Assembly (NCBI GenBank): GCA_026315105.1
Contig: CM048744.1
Location: forward strand, 903,197,094-903,261,093
Length of the DNA: 64,000 bases
Origin: Locusta migratoria
Taxonomy: Eukaryota; Arthropoda; Insecta; Orthoptera; Acrididae
Reading direction: 5' to 3'
Shown: one piece after another, positions 23,827-35,118 of the stretch
Numbering within the stretch: the first letter of the stretch is position 1
How the letters are laid out: each line of letters begins with the position of its first letter
The notes under the pieces: model-generated
What the model saw: only the letters and a program-made list of their open reading frames with translations
Database searches by the model: none
Told to the model about the DNA's origin: nothing
Program-made: the position numbers and the translations under genes

Positions 23827-24037
23827 CGACTAATCTGCCAGGATGTTTCATATCAACACACACTCCGCTGCAAGTTTCATTCTGGAAACATCCCTTAGGC
23901 TGTGGCTAAGCCATGTATCCACCATATCCTCTCTTCCAGGAGTCTTGAATTGTTCACAGGAGAGCTTCTGTGAAGTTTGGAAAGTGGGAGGCGAGGTGCT
24001 GGCGGAAGTAAAGTTGTGCGGCAACATCGTGAGTCGT

Positions 24038-24112
24038 GTCGGGATAGCACAGTCGGTAGTGAGCTTGCCCGCGAAAGGCAAAGGTCCCAGGTTCAAGTCC
24101 CGGTTCCGGCAC
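24038..24112 (+). tRNA. tRNA-like module (pseudo-tRNA)
   Basis: Class I layout: box A GGATAGCACAGTCGGTAG, anticodon-arm stem TTGCC/GGCAA around the loop CGCGAAA, box B GGTTCAAGTCC. The loop has G instead of U at the position before the anticodon, so translation use is unlikely. Embedded in a repeat unit. Confidence 0.5.
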
Positions 24113-24338
24113 GCAATTTTAATCTGCCATGAAGTTTCCTATCAGCGCACAATCGGCTGCAGAGTGAAATTTTCATTCTGGAGACATCCCTTAGGCTGTG
24201 GCTAAGCCATGTCTCTACCATAACCTTTCTTCCAGGAGTGCTATTCTTGCACGGTTCGCAGGAGAACTTCTGTGAAGTTTGGAAAGTAGGAGGCGAGGTA
24301 CTGGCGGAATTAAAGTTGTGAAGCGGCATCTTGATCGT

Positions 24339-24413
24339 GTCGGGATAGCACAGTCGGTAGTGCGCTTGCCCGCGGAAGGCAAAGGTCCCAGCTTCGAGTC
24401 CCAGTTTAGGCAC
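24339..24413 (+). tRNA. tRNA-like module (pseudo-tRNA)
   Basis: Same module one period (301 bp) downstream: GGATAGCACAGTCGGTAG, TTGCCCGCGGAAGGCAA, and a T arm CTTCGAGTCC with a weakened stem. Confidence 0.5.
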
Positions 24414-24430
24414 GCAATTTTAATCTGCCA

Positions 24431-26254
24431 GGAAGTTTCATATCCCGCTTCCCTTGCAACAAGCTGTTGACAATAGAGCTCCGACACCTCATACACTTAC
24501 GGATTCATGGACAGCCCTGCAAGATTCTTAGCGCCAATTCTTGCACCATTACATCAGACATTAGTCGAGTCCATGCCACGTCGTGTTGCGACATTTCTGC
24601 GTGCTCCCGTGGGCCCTGCAAGATATTAAAGAAGGTGTACCAGTTTCTTTGGCTCCATATGAAGAGACTATAATTTTTAAATATGTGTCAGACAATACTG
24701 AGGCTCTTACTGATCTCTGACGGTCCGCGGATCACGGGTTGGGAACCACTGCGTGATCTGAAATAGTAACGCTAAGTCAGAAACGGTCGCTGAATCTGTG
24801 ACGCACGCCATAGGACACGTCTAACTCAATGGTTCTGATTCAGGAGATATGATATCACAAAGATTCAGTTTCATGAAGAAACTAGCTTGTCCAGTGTTTA
24901 TGAGAGCACTCACTGCTCTCAAACAGACACATTAATTATAAATTTATAATTACAAGTTTCGTTACGTACGTGGAAGCTCGATTTTCTGTTTATTTCCCTT
25001 ATTTTTTAAAGAATCAAGGGTGGGGGCGTCCGTTACTGTTTGCATCTAAGTGAGACTTCAGTGTTTCATGAAATGCTGTATCAACTGTAATATAACATTG
25101 TGCGTGACAATATAAGGTCCTGAAGAGAATCAATCACTAATATTATCCAATACATGTAAGATGACGTCATTCCTTTCCATTTCCCGTCGAACTATTCTGT
25201 GAAGCCTGTTGAGACGTTGGGGAGGAAGGGGGGAGGACATGGGAGAATACGTTTGCAGTCGGTGAAATTGAATTACTTCATCAGCTGTAAAAGGAAAAAT
25301 AAATCTTAAGTTATCCGTCAGTATTGGTTTCTCGAGAGCCTGGCGTAACACAATTCAGTTTGGCGGGAGCATTTCCTGGGAGCATGCGTCGGGGGAGCGG
25401 ATCCCTGGTCCGATATCGCGAGCTGATCGCATCGGCTGCGTTGATTCGATTCCGGCCGCGCAAGGTGCCCATCAGCTACCGCGTGCCCGTAAAGTTGCCG
25501 TCGGAGATCACTCTGGCTCCGTGATTGCAGAGCCGATGCCGGTCTGAGACGAACAGGGGAAGGGATGGAATTTCAAGCATGCTGCTGCCCTCCTCATACA
25601 AACGGCCGCAAACTGCTTAAAAATACTAACTTCCTCTAAATATTGCGGACTTGGCAGCGCGTGAGACAAAAGTATGTCACGTAACATGGACTGGTGCGCA
25701 ATTACGCACTTAGCTGCACGGTTGTCGGAGGAATTAGGAAAAGTTGGTACTGAGTATCACATGCACACTAGTAGATTTTCAAATGACCATTTATTAACAA
25801 TACATGAAATAATTCATTCTAAACGTTAAGCCTATTGACACAAGAGCATAGAACAGAACCCTCAGGTCAAATGGTAGTAAGACAGATCTCGGTCGAATGT
25901 CTCTGAGACCTTGGGCTGTTTTACTCCCATTGGAATTCATAAATGGTCACTGAAGAAACGCAGCCACGTTTAAGATTTTGGAATTCTCTGTTATTTTTGG
26001 AATTCTTTATGAAGTTACACAACAAAAGCAAATAATATATAATCGGTTATCAAAGGATGTGAAACAGTACTTCAGAAAATACTAATCCCTTATTATATGA
26101 AGACTCCATTATGTGTCGTGTGTACAAACCACCAAAATATTATTAATAAAAATAGAAATTTTTCTTGATTGTATTTTTAAATAAATATTTTACATCACAA
26201 TCACCAAGCAGAAATTTTTGTTATTATTAAATCTCTTCTTACTCATTATTGGTC
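24431..26254. other. no recognisable gene
   Basis: Includes a GC-richer patch at 25,360-25,520 with a 66-codon frame of no recognised domain. Nothing else identified. Confidence 0.5.
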
Positions 26255-26266
26255 TCCAATATTCAA

Positions 26267-26455
26267 GCCGTCCGCGGTGGCCGAGGAGACTGAGGCGCTC
26301 CAGTCACAGTCTGCACGGCCACTACGGTCGGGGGTACGAATCCCCTCTCGGGCATGGATATTTGTGCCGTCATTAGTATAAGGTAGTTGATAAGTAGTTT
26401 GTAAGTTTAGGGACTGATGACCCCGTAGTTAAGTCCCATAAGCTTAACAAACATT
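26267..26455 (+). mobile_element. SINE, full length, head type A
   Basis: A perfect 12-bp target duplication TCCAATATTCAA lies at 26255-26266 and 26456-26467. Box B carries one change (GGTACGAATCC). The body matches the 22.5-kb copy closely (TAGTATAAGGTAGTTGATAAG in both), so they belong to one subfamily. Confidence 0.95.
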
Positions 26456-26467
26456 TCCAATATTCAA

Positions 26468-27817
26468 CCACATTAAAAGGAAAACAAAATTAAAAAAAAA
26501 CATAGTAACATAAGAACAGGTAATTAATAAAGTAACATGTAAAAGAAGGGTTCATTACAACAGTAATGCTGTAATTTGACCCGTTACGGCTAAACGTTTT
26601 GTGAAAATATCGATAAATGATCCCCAGAATAGTTAACAATGCAACTGTATAAAATTCCGTCTCTAGTCTACTGGAACACACTTAGAAAACAATTGACAAC
26701 AAGCGAAGGCCTATCATCATGACATTCAGATAAACAAGTGAAGGTTAAGTTTGTCACGATCATATTGAAACCAAAGTGCCACGGTAAAGCTATCGATTAA
26801 AGGAACGGGCACGCTCAATGATATCCGCATTCAGAGTGAAAATCAAACGTCCGTTGTCCCGTTTCAGAATTTAACGAAAAAAACTTTCTTTCTGTTTGAG
26901 TTGGGTAGAGGGGGGTAGTAAGAGGAGGTTTATGATGAGACAAAAAATTGGAAACACCTTCTGCTGTCGTACCTACACTTTCACCGACCACAGGTAGACG
27001 CGGTTTCTACTGGTAACAAAATAGCCGACTTCTGAATGTATGCATTATTACACAGTGCACGTCACATCTAAAGGGAGAATATTTTATTTATATTTATTTT
27101 AATTACAAGCTCTGCGAGGGATTAACACAAGTGGCATAGAATCAAAAAAACCTTCAGTTGCAGTACAGATATATAAGAGGGTACATATTTTACGAGAATC
27201 GGCTAAAAATGATCATTAGTAAACGAAAACAATGGGCAAGGAATACTCCGATGGTAGTGTAGTGTACACTAGTGGAAACGCTGTTTGCTAAGAGTGTACC
27301 ACGGCAATTCTTCGCAGCTGCGATATCCACCGTGTTCACGAGGCTCGGTGGATTGCGTATTTACCCAAGAAGCAGTAGTTTCGTGTTTAGAGCCCTGATT
27401 GATTATAACAAAACTGAAATTTTATGTCAAGGATTTACTTAGAGATTATCACGGAAATACTTAACAGATTTCTGTGACGGACGCTACAATAAGAACGTTC
27501 GAAATCTTGGAGAGTCGTATGAAGAAACACACACACACATTTATATGGATCCGTGTTGGCTACTTTTGGATTTATTTATTACGTAAAAATGAGTGTGTTA
27601 GAATACCAGTATGATGCTGAAGGAGTTGGGAAGGAGAGACAACTGTAAAACAATTGCGACATGTGTTAAAATTACTTTTTCATGGATAGATTGACAACTA
27701 GGCATTTATAGCTACATATTCACCCTGGAGTTTAATCGAGCAACATCGTATATGTAATTGCTTCTTCTTCTATCGTAACTGTTCTGTGTCATTCTTAAGG
27801 TAACTACGCTTACACTG
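26468..27817. other. no recognisable gene
   Basis: AT-rich, no frame over 63 codons, no transposon similarity seen. Confidence 0.55.
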
Positions 27818-28190
27818 GGATACATGTACCGCGACATGTATGAGCGACATGTCAAACTGACATGTCGCGATACATTACCTCACACAATAATCCACAGTAC
27901 TTGTATGCCGACCCTCCAGCTCATACATGTCAACATGTCAACTCTATACATGTAACTCTATCGGACCAAACTGCGTGGTCATCAGTCCGTAGCTTACAAA
28001 CTACTTAAACTAAGCTAAGGACAAACACGCACTCCCATGCCCCAGGAAGGACTCAAACCTCCGACGGCTAGCATCCGTGCGCTGCGTAGCGAGACGCCTT
28101 AGACCGCTCGGTCTTACATGTCGCCTATATATTTTGTATATAGCTTTTTGGCCATATACGCGACATGTATAAGCGACATTTCGCAGAACT
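27818..28190. repeat. palindrome cluster built on ACATGTCGC, split by a SINE
   Basis: Repeated motifs TACATGT, GACATGT and ACATGTCGC in both orientations. The strongest is a perfect 11-bp hairpin, GCGACATGTCA (27844-27854) and TGACATGTCGC (27858-27868) with loop AAC. After the SINE, ACATGTCGCC (28115) and GCGACATGTATAAGCGACAT (28163-28182) continue the pattern. This looks like a small inverted-repeat (MITE-like) element broken by the SINE. Confidence 0.6.
27955..28112 (-). mobile_element. SINE, head type B, truncated
   Basis: Minus-strand body and head (in reverse ACTCAAACCTCCGACGG for box B; CGAGACGCCTTAGACCGCTCGG at the 5' side). The terminal GCCGCGGTGG is missing. Inserted in the palindrome cluster. 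Confidence 0.82.
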
Positions 28191-28309
28191 TGCGCATGCG
28201 CAGTACTATTTGATGTGAAATTTGAAATTTTCCCTGCGAATCAAATGTTAAAAAGATTTCGGGTTTGCAGCCGGTCGTCGTAAACGTGTTAGTTGATTGT
28301 CTATGTTTT

Positions 28310-28520
28310 AAACTGCCTGTTTTTGCGAAATTTCTCCTGTATTGCAATTCTGTGGGTACTTAAATATTTAAAAGAGAATTTTGTTTGCATTATTACCGTG
28401 TTATTTGCTGTAAATTAACCGTCTACGACACGTTTCTCCTTTATTGTGATTATCTGAACACTTAAATCTTAAAAGAGAATTTTCTCTTACTGTCAAGTTT
28501 TAAATTGGCCGTTTCTACCG
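28310..28520 (+). repeat. diverged tandem duplication, period about 102 bp
   Basis: TTTCTCCTGTATTG then TTAAAAGAGAATTTT (28331-28382) recurs as TTTCTCCTTTATTG then TTAAAAGAGAATTTT (28433-28483). Confidence 0.55.
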
Positions 28521-28825
28521 TATAATGTACTGTTCTAGCTCTTGTAATAGAATTAGCTATAGTTCAATGATCAACAGTGTGTGCTCTGGGTTTGTCCTTC
28601 TGTCACTTAAGTCCTTTCGACCACCATAAAAGCAACATTTCACAACTCAGTAACACGTAAATCAGTAGGTTTTTCCTTTTTGAACCAACTTGAAGGAAAC
28701 CATTTTGATTTAAGAGCACCCAATTCAGAAATATTTATAATGCAAAAATAATACTTGCCTCAACACCTTATAAGCAATTTATACAGGAAAGTATCAGCGA
28801 CAGTAGGCTTTCCCGGCATGTACTG

Positions 28826-28991
28826 CTGTTGAAGGTCTTTCGGGTCTACAGCTGGGTGGCGACGTTGATGTAACGCGACATTTCGGGAACTGTCATACTA
28901 CCTATCTTCAAGCGAAGTCTTTGTATGGCATCTTTCGAAACGTCGCAATACACCATCGCCGCCACCCGGTGACCCGGGAGACCTTTATCAG
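28826..28991. repeat. foldback inverted repeat
   Basis: Left arm 28826-28898 pairs with right arm 28923-28991. Corresponding blocks, left arm against reversed right arm: AAGGTCTTTCGGGTC with AAGGTCTCCCGGGTC; GGTGGCGACG with GGTGGCGGCG; GCGACATTTCGG with GCGACGTTTCGA; GTCATAC with GCCATAC. The 24-base loop holds CTTCAAGCGAAG, itself a small hairpin. The GAAACGTCGC style resembles ends of Penelope-like elements, but no coding part is attached. Confidence 0.75.
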
Positions 28992-29039
28992 GAAAGTATC
29001 GGTCCATCGGTTCATCAATTGTATACTGATGCAATTATC

Positions 29040-29133
29040 CCGCCTGAGGTTCGAGTCCTCCCTCGGCCATAGGTATGTATATGTTGTCCTCCGTTTAAGT
29101 AGTTTGTTACGATAAGTTTACAAACATTCGAAA
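29040..29133 (+). mobile_element. SINE fragment, 5' truncated
   Basis: Starts just before box B (GAGGTTCGAGTCCTCCCTCGG) and runs through ATGTTGTCC to the tail end TTTACAAACATTCGAA. Confidence 0.8.
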
Positions 29134-30599
29134 TTTATGATGCAGCTATAGATGGACTAGCGATCGCTTCTTCTGAAATCCTAAACAATCAGGTCGGCTA
29201 AGCCAAGGTGTTCCAATATAGCAAAATAACAATAAATTAAAATTTTAAGAATAATAAAACAGGAATTGATGATTCTGGATGGCACCTTCAAATTTGCATT
29301 TTGCATCACAGTGCGGAAAGCTCTTGAGGATTAACATTTGACCTAGAAAACTGACCTCAGACGACAAACTAACCTCCCATTTATCTAAGAAATTTAATCC
29401 CCACGATTTGAGAGTGTGGCGAACTAAAAAACAAACCTAAAGAAATTGTAGTGCATGCACTAGATCCGATGGAGCTTAATGAGCTCTCTGCAGTGTCACG
29501 CAAGAACCTGCATGGGCCGTTTTTGTCCTCAGAGAAGATAATGTGGAATACAGGCTTGCCGTGCAATGTGGAAACCCTTCATCTGAAAACCTAAACGAAG
29601 AACTTTCTTGACCCAAAGATCACCTTACCTAACGTGTTGTGGTGTTTCCAGCTGCAAGATGCTATTGTGTAAGCTCGGTCAAGCCACTGTGTCATCCTCC
29701 GCCTTCTGGCAGGGTGAGTGGTCATCACCCCACACTCTCAGCCATTGTGTTAAATTTCTCAATGAAGTACATCCTGAGTAGGCCTTACAAGGGCTGAGTG
29801 TATCCCGCTAGCCCACAGCGCTCGGCAGACCCGGAAGGTGACCAAAAAGTGCTATATAAACCCTGTAGTGCTTAATTGCGATAATATAGCATAATATGGG
29901 GTGTCCACTGTGGCACTATGACATAGCTTAGAGAATGCGATGTTATTTGAAGGTCTGTTACTATGTAAGGTGCGAACGACTTTGCTTCAATTCGTTCGTT
30001 AATCATATCTGTACACGTAATATTTTTGAAAATACACAGATATGCAAGCTTTGAAAACGAATTATCCTTTATAGTACGTATTTAGTTGTCAACGAACTAA
30101 ACCAAGTAACCAGTGGCTAATTCGTCTCAAGTTGTGGAATCCTCAGTGCGAATAAGTTGCGTTATAGCTATTCATCGTAGAAATGTGTTCTAAAGATTAA
30201 AGAAAAATAATCACATTCAAATTGCTCTGAGTCTGCCAAAAAGAGTAGTCCACCTGGAAAGACAACGTAGATTTGATCCGATGGCGGCAGATACCACATG
30301 GGAGATAGTAGATGTTCAACGTCGTCCACTAACAGATATCAGAAATACATAGCTGCCAGAGTGCCATAATTATGTACTCCTTAATAGGGAATGTTCACAA
30401 CCACAAAACTCAGTGTGATATCAACGTGGGAAGCAAACGTATGCTTCCTACAGCACACTGAGCGAGTTTGAAAGGGGTCTTCCACGTTCCGGAATCGCCC
30501 TTTTGTAGAACTGCCATTCCAGTCGATCGTTGTGCGTCAGTTGTGCAACGATGCTGCCATTTCTGGTGATCGTGCTGGGTCAGTTGTACAACGATTCTG
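29134..30599. other. no recognisable gene
   Basis: Short frames only. Nothing in 29,600-29,880, the most GC-balanced part, matches a family I know. Confidence 0.5.
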
Positions 30600-31164
30600 G
30601 TTGCAATGGTCACTGAACATTCAAAACCCTTTGTGACGACTGTTTCGAAAGTCTTCAATGAACAGTTCTCAATCAGGTTGATCCATAAGGAAAGCAGTGG
30701 AAGACTACACGGCTGCAGCAGCACATACAGGAGGATTTCTGAGCCCGAAGTGCATCAGGAACTGTTGAAACCGGTTATTAGTAGTGAGACTATGGGCACG
30801 CACGCCTCTGGCCCGTCTCCCACTCATGGCACGTAATCGAAGAGTATGACTGGACTGGTGCCGTCAGAGGATCATTCCGAAATGAGAATACAGGCCCTGG
30901 TCTTGAGTGATGACAGCTGCTTCTTGACGCGAACCTGGCGAATCCTGTCTCGTAGGGAGCATTCGTTCTAGGTCCACACCTTAGGTCCCACTCTCGTTCG
31001 TCTTTGGTGTTCATAGAGGAAAGCTGATCAATGCTTGGTATATTCAGTACTTTTCCATTCTGCCAACAGCAAATTGATTATCCGACAGGATAATACTCGA
31101 CCACACATGACGCATCCTTGCCAGCACAATCTCCGGACGTGAATCTAATAGAGCATTTGTGATA
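30600..31164 (+). pseudogene. old Tc1-like transposase, disrupted by a younger Tc1
   Basis: Plus-strand fragments in shifting frames: EVHQELLKPVISSETM, LVLSDDSCFL (first catalytic Asp region, S-D-E changed to S-D-D), RQDNTRPHMT (second Asp block, near 31,090-31,115) and PAQSPDVNLIEHLW (31,119-31,163; third acidic residue E present). The last block is cut at the TA where the element at 31,165 begins. The 5' end is not resolved. Confidence 0.75.
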
Positions 31165-32505
31165 TACACTACAGGCCATTAAAATTGCTACACCAAGTAG
31201 AAATCCAGATGATAAACGGGTATTCGTTGAACAATTTACATTATACTAGAACTAACATGTGAAAACATTTTCACACAATTTGGGTGCATAGATTCTGAGA
31301 CATCAGTACCCAGGACAACCCCCTCTGGCCGTGATAACGGTCTTGATACACCTGGGCATTGAGTCAAACAGAGCTTGGATGGCGTGTACAGGTACAGGTA
31401 CAGATGCCCATTCAGCTTCAACACCATACCACAGTTCATCAAGAGTTGGGACTGGCGTATTGTGACGAGCCAGTTACTCGGCCACCATTGACCATATGTT
31501 TTGAATTGGTGAGAGATCTGGAGAATATGCTGGCCAGAGCAGCAGTCGAACATTATCCGTATCCAGAAAGGCCCGTACAGGACCTGCAACATGCGGTCGT
31601 GCATTATCCTGCTGATATGTAGGTTTTCGCAGTGATCGAATGAAGGGTAGAGACATGGGTCGTCACGGCCACTTTTCAAAGTGCTGTCGATGCGAACAAG
31701 AGGTGATCGAGATGTGTAACCAACGGCACCCCATACCATCACATTGGGTGATACGCCAGTATGGCGATAACGAATACACGCTTCCAATGAGCGTTCCCCG
31801 CGATTTTGACAAACACGGGTACGATTATCATGTTGATGTAAAGAGAAACTGGATTCATCCGAAAAAATGACCCAGGTTCGTCGTTGCGTACACCATCGCA
31901 GGCGCTCCTGTCTGTGATGCAGCGTCAAGGGTAACCGCAGCCATGGTCTCCGAGCTGATAGTCCATGCTGCTGCAAACGTCGTCGAAGTGTTCGTGCAGA
32001 TTGTTGTTGTCTTGCAAACTTCCCCATCTGTTGACTCAGGGATTGAGACGTAGCTGCACGTTCCGTTACAGCCATGCGGATAAGATGCCTGTCATCTTGA
32101 CTGCTAGTGATACGAGGCCATTGGAATCCAGCAAGGCGTTCCTTATTGGCCTTCTGAACCCACCGATTCGATATTCTGCTAACAGTATTTCGATCGTGAC
32201 CAACGGGACCAGCAATGTCGCGATATAATAAACTCCAATCGCGATAGGCTACAATCTGACCTTTATCAAAGACCGAAACGTGATTGTACGCATTTCTCTT
32301 CCTTGCACGAGGCATCACAACAACGTTTCACCAGGCAACGCTGGTCAGCTGCTGTTTCTGTATGAGAAATCGGTTGGAAACATTCCTCATGTCAGCATGT
32401 TGTATGTGTCGCCACCGGTGCCAAAATTGTGGGAATGCTCTGAAATTTCGCGTCTGTAGCATGTCATCTTCGTGGTGTAGCAATTTTAATGGCCAAGATT
32501 GTGTG
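31165..32505 (-). mobile_element. Tc1-like element, near full length
   Basis: Left end TA then CACTACAGGCCATTAAAATT; right end AGCAATTTTAATGGCC (32,479-32,494) in inverted orientation, with the outermost bases on the right decayed. Length about 1.34 kb fits Tc1. It carries one minus-strand transposase gene, broken. The insertion site is inside the transposase of an older Tc1. The same family recurs at 58,915-59,904. Confidence 0.88.
31236..32318 (-). pseudogene. Tc1-family transposase, frameshifted, catalytic Glu lost
   Basis: A DDE transposase that would cut and paste the element. The start at 32318 is the natural one (MMPRARKRN). The N-terminal helix-turn-helix region spans about residues 10-75 (FDKGQIVAY, YRDIAG, NTVSRISNRW), followed by LRRRLQQHGLSARRP and RLPLTLHHRQERLRW. 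The first catalytic Asp lies in VIFSDESSF. After ARIDSTLK-like sequence (VRIDSTLKSG) the frame is lost; the correct frame continues at 31474-31656 with YQQDNARPHV (second Asp) and SPDLSPIQNIW. In the family the last block is S-P-D-L-S-P-I-E-N-x-W, so the third catalytic residue is Gln here. A stop follows two codons after MVAE. The protein cannot be active. Confidence 0.88.
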
Positions 32506-32890
32506 TGAGCCACGTTAACTCTTTTGCTTTCTCTTTGGAGTTTCCTTTTCTTATATTTTCCTCCTTCCCGTCTCATAACAAAGTGTTTTTCTTATGCCGG
32601 TCGAATTAACCATACTTCTTGCATTGTCTTGTATTTCCTGCGTGGTGTTGGCGCAAGTATTCAGGCGTAATCTTATTATCGATCGTGCTTCCTGGTCTCA
32701 CCGTTGATGGCGCTTTTACCTAGTATGCTCCTTGCGCGACAGCGTTTTTTGATGGGATGTGCCTCCGCGACGCAGAGAGAGATGGTCGGTGGGGATGGAG
32801 TGACGGCAAGTAGTCAGAGAGATGACGTTGCTATGACAGAGTGAGAGTCATTAAATGAATGTGCGTTGCTATCAGGGCACCTTTTCAAAG
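32506..32890. other. no recognisable gene
   Basis: Nothing identified between the Tc1 right end and the next SINE. Confidence 0.5.
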
Positions 32891-32893
32891 AAA

Positions 32894-33094
32894 TATGTTC
32901 AAATGTTTGTAAAGCTTATGGGACTTAACTACGGCGTCATCACTCCCCAAAATTACAAACTACTTATGAACTAGCTTATACTAAAGACGTCACAAGAATC
33001 TAAGCCCGAGGGGGCATTCGATCCTTCGACGGGGAACGGCCTCGCACATCATAGCACAGCGCCTCAATGCGCTCGGCCGCTCCGCCGTGGCGCG
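32894..33094 (-). mobile_element. SINE, head type C
   Basis: Minus-strand copy: tail TGTTCAAATGTTTG at the left, head ending TCCGCCGTGGC at the right, with the type C insert (CATCATAGCACAGCGCCTCAATGCG in reverse). Box B is damaged (TTCGATCCTTCG). Confidence 0.85.
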
Positions 33095-34380
33095 CACCGT
33101 TTACGTTATATTCAAGTTGCTGGTACTTTGGAGATGTTGGAGCTCACCCGATAGGCGACTCTAACCGTGTAGTGGCGTGATGTCACGTGTTTGTGCTGAC
33201 GAGAGTTAACATCAGCTCACGCTGTCTGTCGGTGCACTTTTGTTTCATTAACTTCTGCAGATGATACATGCCTCGCCGTTCAGCTCACTGCCAGAGGAGG
33301 TGCATTAATTTAAGCTTTTGTGCAAGAATATTCTGTTTCCATCTGAAATCCTTGAGTTAAGTGCTTCTTTACTAGTGTAATTGCTTTCTGGGCAGTTATA
33401 CTTGTTACAGTCCCCCCAGTATGCTGCCATGACCTAATGTGCGTTTGGTTTATACTATTAGAGTGTACTTAGTTATTGATACTCGAACTCCATCGATTAT
33501 TCTTGACGAATGTGTTCGTCTTGGTGTTATTCGATTCTTGTGTCCTAAATGACCAGTGTTCGTCCTTGGTTCTCATAAAAATCGCCGTAAGGCTATTTTA
33601 ATATATTTTCAAATTTGATTAGTGAGTTTGTCTGGAGTCTTTATCTGGCTAGTGCCCGTTTGTTCACTGTTATATGCCCGGGGTTGAGGCGTATGTACAG
33701 GCAGTATCCTTTTTCTTTCACGTGCGTGTTCCTGCCCATCTCGTGAATGTAATTTGGCAGTTGTTTGGTTTCATCCAAGTTGGCCAACATGCTGTCCTTT
33801 CCGTAATGTGTGTTCATGCGCCCGCTGCTATTTAACCTGTGAGAGGGCGGGTTAGTTATGCCGTGCCGTCAATTTTGGCTGGTCCACCACTAGCGTTGAG
33901 TTAAAATGACGATAGCGCACCCCACTCTATTGATTGTGTCCTTGATTTAGTTCCGCACGCAGATTTTAATGCAATTGCGTCCGGTTCCGTGTTATTAACC
34001 TTCAATGTTGTTGTTACATATGAGCTTTAAAACCAAAACTTTTAGAACTATCTTAAATTTAAATTTATTGGTGGGCTTCTTTATGTAAATTTCATCAAAC
34101 GTTGTACCATTATAACCAGTTTACTGTTATTTATTTTCTAAGGAAATTTTGAAGAAAAGAGGTTTTAAATTTGGCGAAGCCCCTAGTTTTCTACTATAAT
34201 TTGGTTCTATTTCTACTTGATTGTCAAATAAGTCACTGCAGTTAATATTAAAAATCTGTTTCTCAGCACTGCAGTTAAACTTAAAAAACAGTGGACTGCT
34301 ACCTTAAAATTTTGAGAGAAATTTATCGTAAAATTTTAAACATTGCAGCTATTGTCAGCGACCGTTAACAACGTCAATGG
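33095..34380. other. no recognisable gene
   Basis: No long frame and no repeat I can name. The T-rich mid-part could be an LTR or old UTR but nothing supports either. Confidence 0.5.
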
Positions 34381-34737
34381 ATAAAAAAGCAGCCCTCGGT
34401 AGCAAATTGAAAATTGTTTAACCTGGTTTCGGCGATGACTAAGATAGGCTTCATCAGAAATTATAAAATAAAACAAGTCACATTATAAAATACACTACTC
34501 AGCTGTAAAGCTTACGTCAGAATGTTTTTTTTCTTTTTTTATATATAAAAAAACTAGCCCGTAGTGGCTAGCATTTTCTCAAAATTTCTTTTTAAACATT
34601 GTGACGTAAACTTTACAGCTGAGTAGTATATTTTATTATGTGACTTGTTTTATTTTATAATTTCTAATGGCAATCTTAGTCATTGCCGAAACCAGGTTAA
34701 ACAATTTTTAATTTGCGACCGAGTGCTGCTTCTTTAT
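34381..34737. repeat. foldback element with about 140-bp arms
   Basis: Left arm 34381-34524 and right arm 34597-34737 are inverted copies, about 90% alike by eye. Matching blocks, right arm versus reversed left arm: TTTACAGCTGAGTAGT in both; TGTGACTTGTTTTATTTTAT in both; ATCTTAGTCAT in both; GCCGAAACCAGGTTAAACAA in both. The 72-base loop is AT-rich and contains a small hairpin CTAGCC/GGCTAG (34554-34571). No coding capacity. The reversed left arm carries CTGATGAAGCC ... GCCGAAAC, a layout seen in Penelope-type ends. Confidence 0.88.
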
Positions 34738-35118
34738 TCAGTGAAACTGATCGTATACCTGTTCTGTGCGGTACTATAATTTTTATATTACTATAACTTG
34801 CTGGGATTTATTGTTGTCAAATCGGATCTGATTATCAGGGGCTGTATATATCACTTTCATGTTTGCGCTCTAAATTTTCAACCTGTAGGGTTATTAATTT
34901 TTTTTAAAAGAAGTTTATTACCTAAATTTTGGAAATTAAGTAACGACTATCTGTCGTTAACCTACCAGACATTCCACAACCAATCAAACCGTTTATATGA
35001 GGAAGAAAAATGACAACTCTTGGAGGACGATGTGGATAGGTCCAGAAACAATGGAATAATATGTCCAAAGACAGTATTCGGCCTGATTCTTGATAATTTC
35101 TCAGCGTACGGAATGTTT

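Larger units (their letters stand above)
23711..24430. repeat. tRNA-like modules in an inverted plus tandem arrangement
   Basis: Three copies of one repeat unit, each holding a tRNA-like module. The left copy (23711-23830) is inverted; the next two (about 23837-24112 and 24113-24413) are direct, period 301 bp. Shared landmarks are TTCATTCTGG, ACATCCCTTAGGCTGTGGCT, TTCCAGGAGT, GAAGTTTGGAAAGT and TAATCTGCCA. Each tRNA-like core has AGTCGGTAGTG (box A) and GGTTCAAGTCC or CTTCGAGTCC (box B). Confidence 0.8.

Noticed and set aside
33095..34380. Possible LTR or solo LTR
   Set aside because: No terminal TG...CA pair, direct repeats, primer site or protease/integrase fragments could be found.
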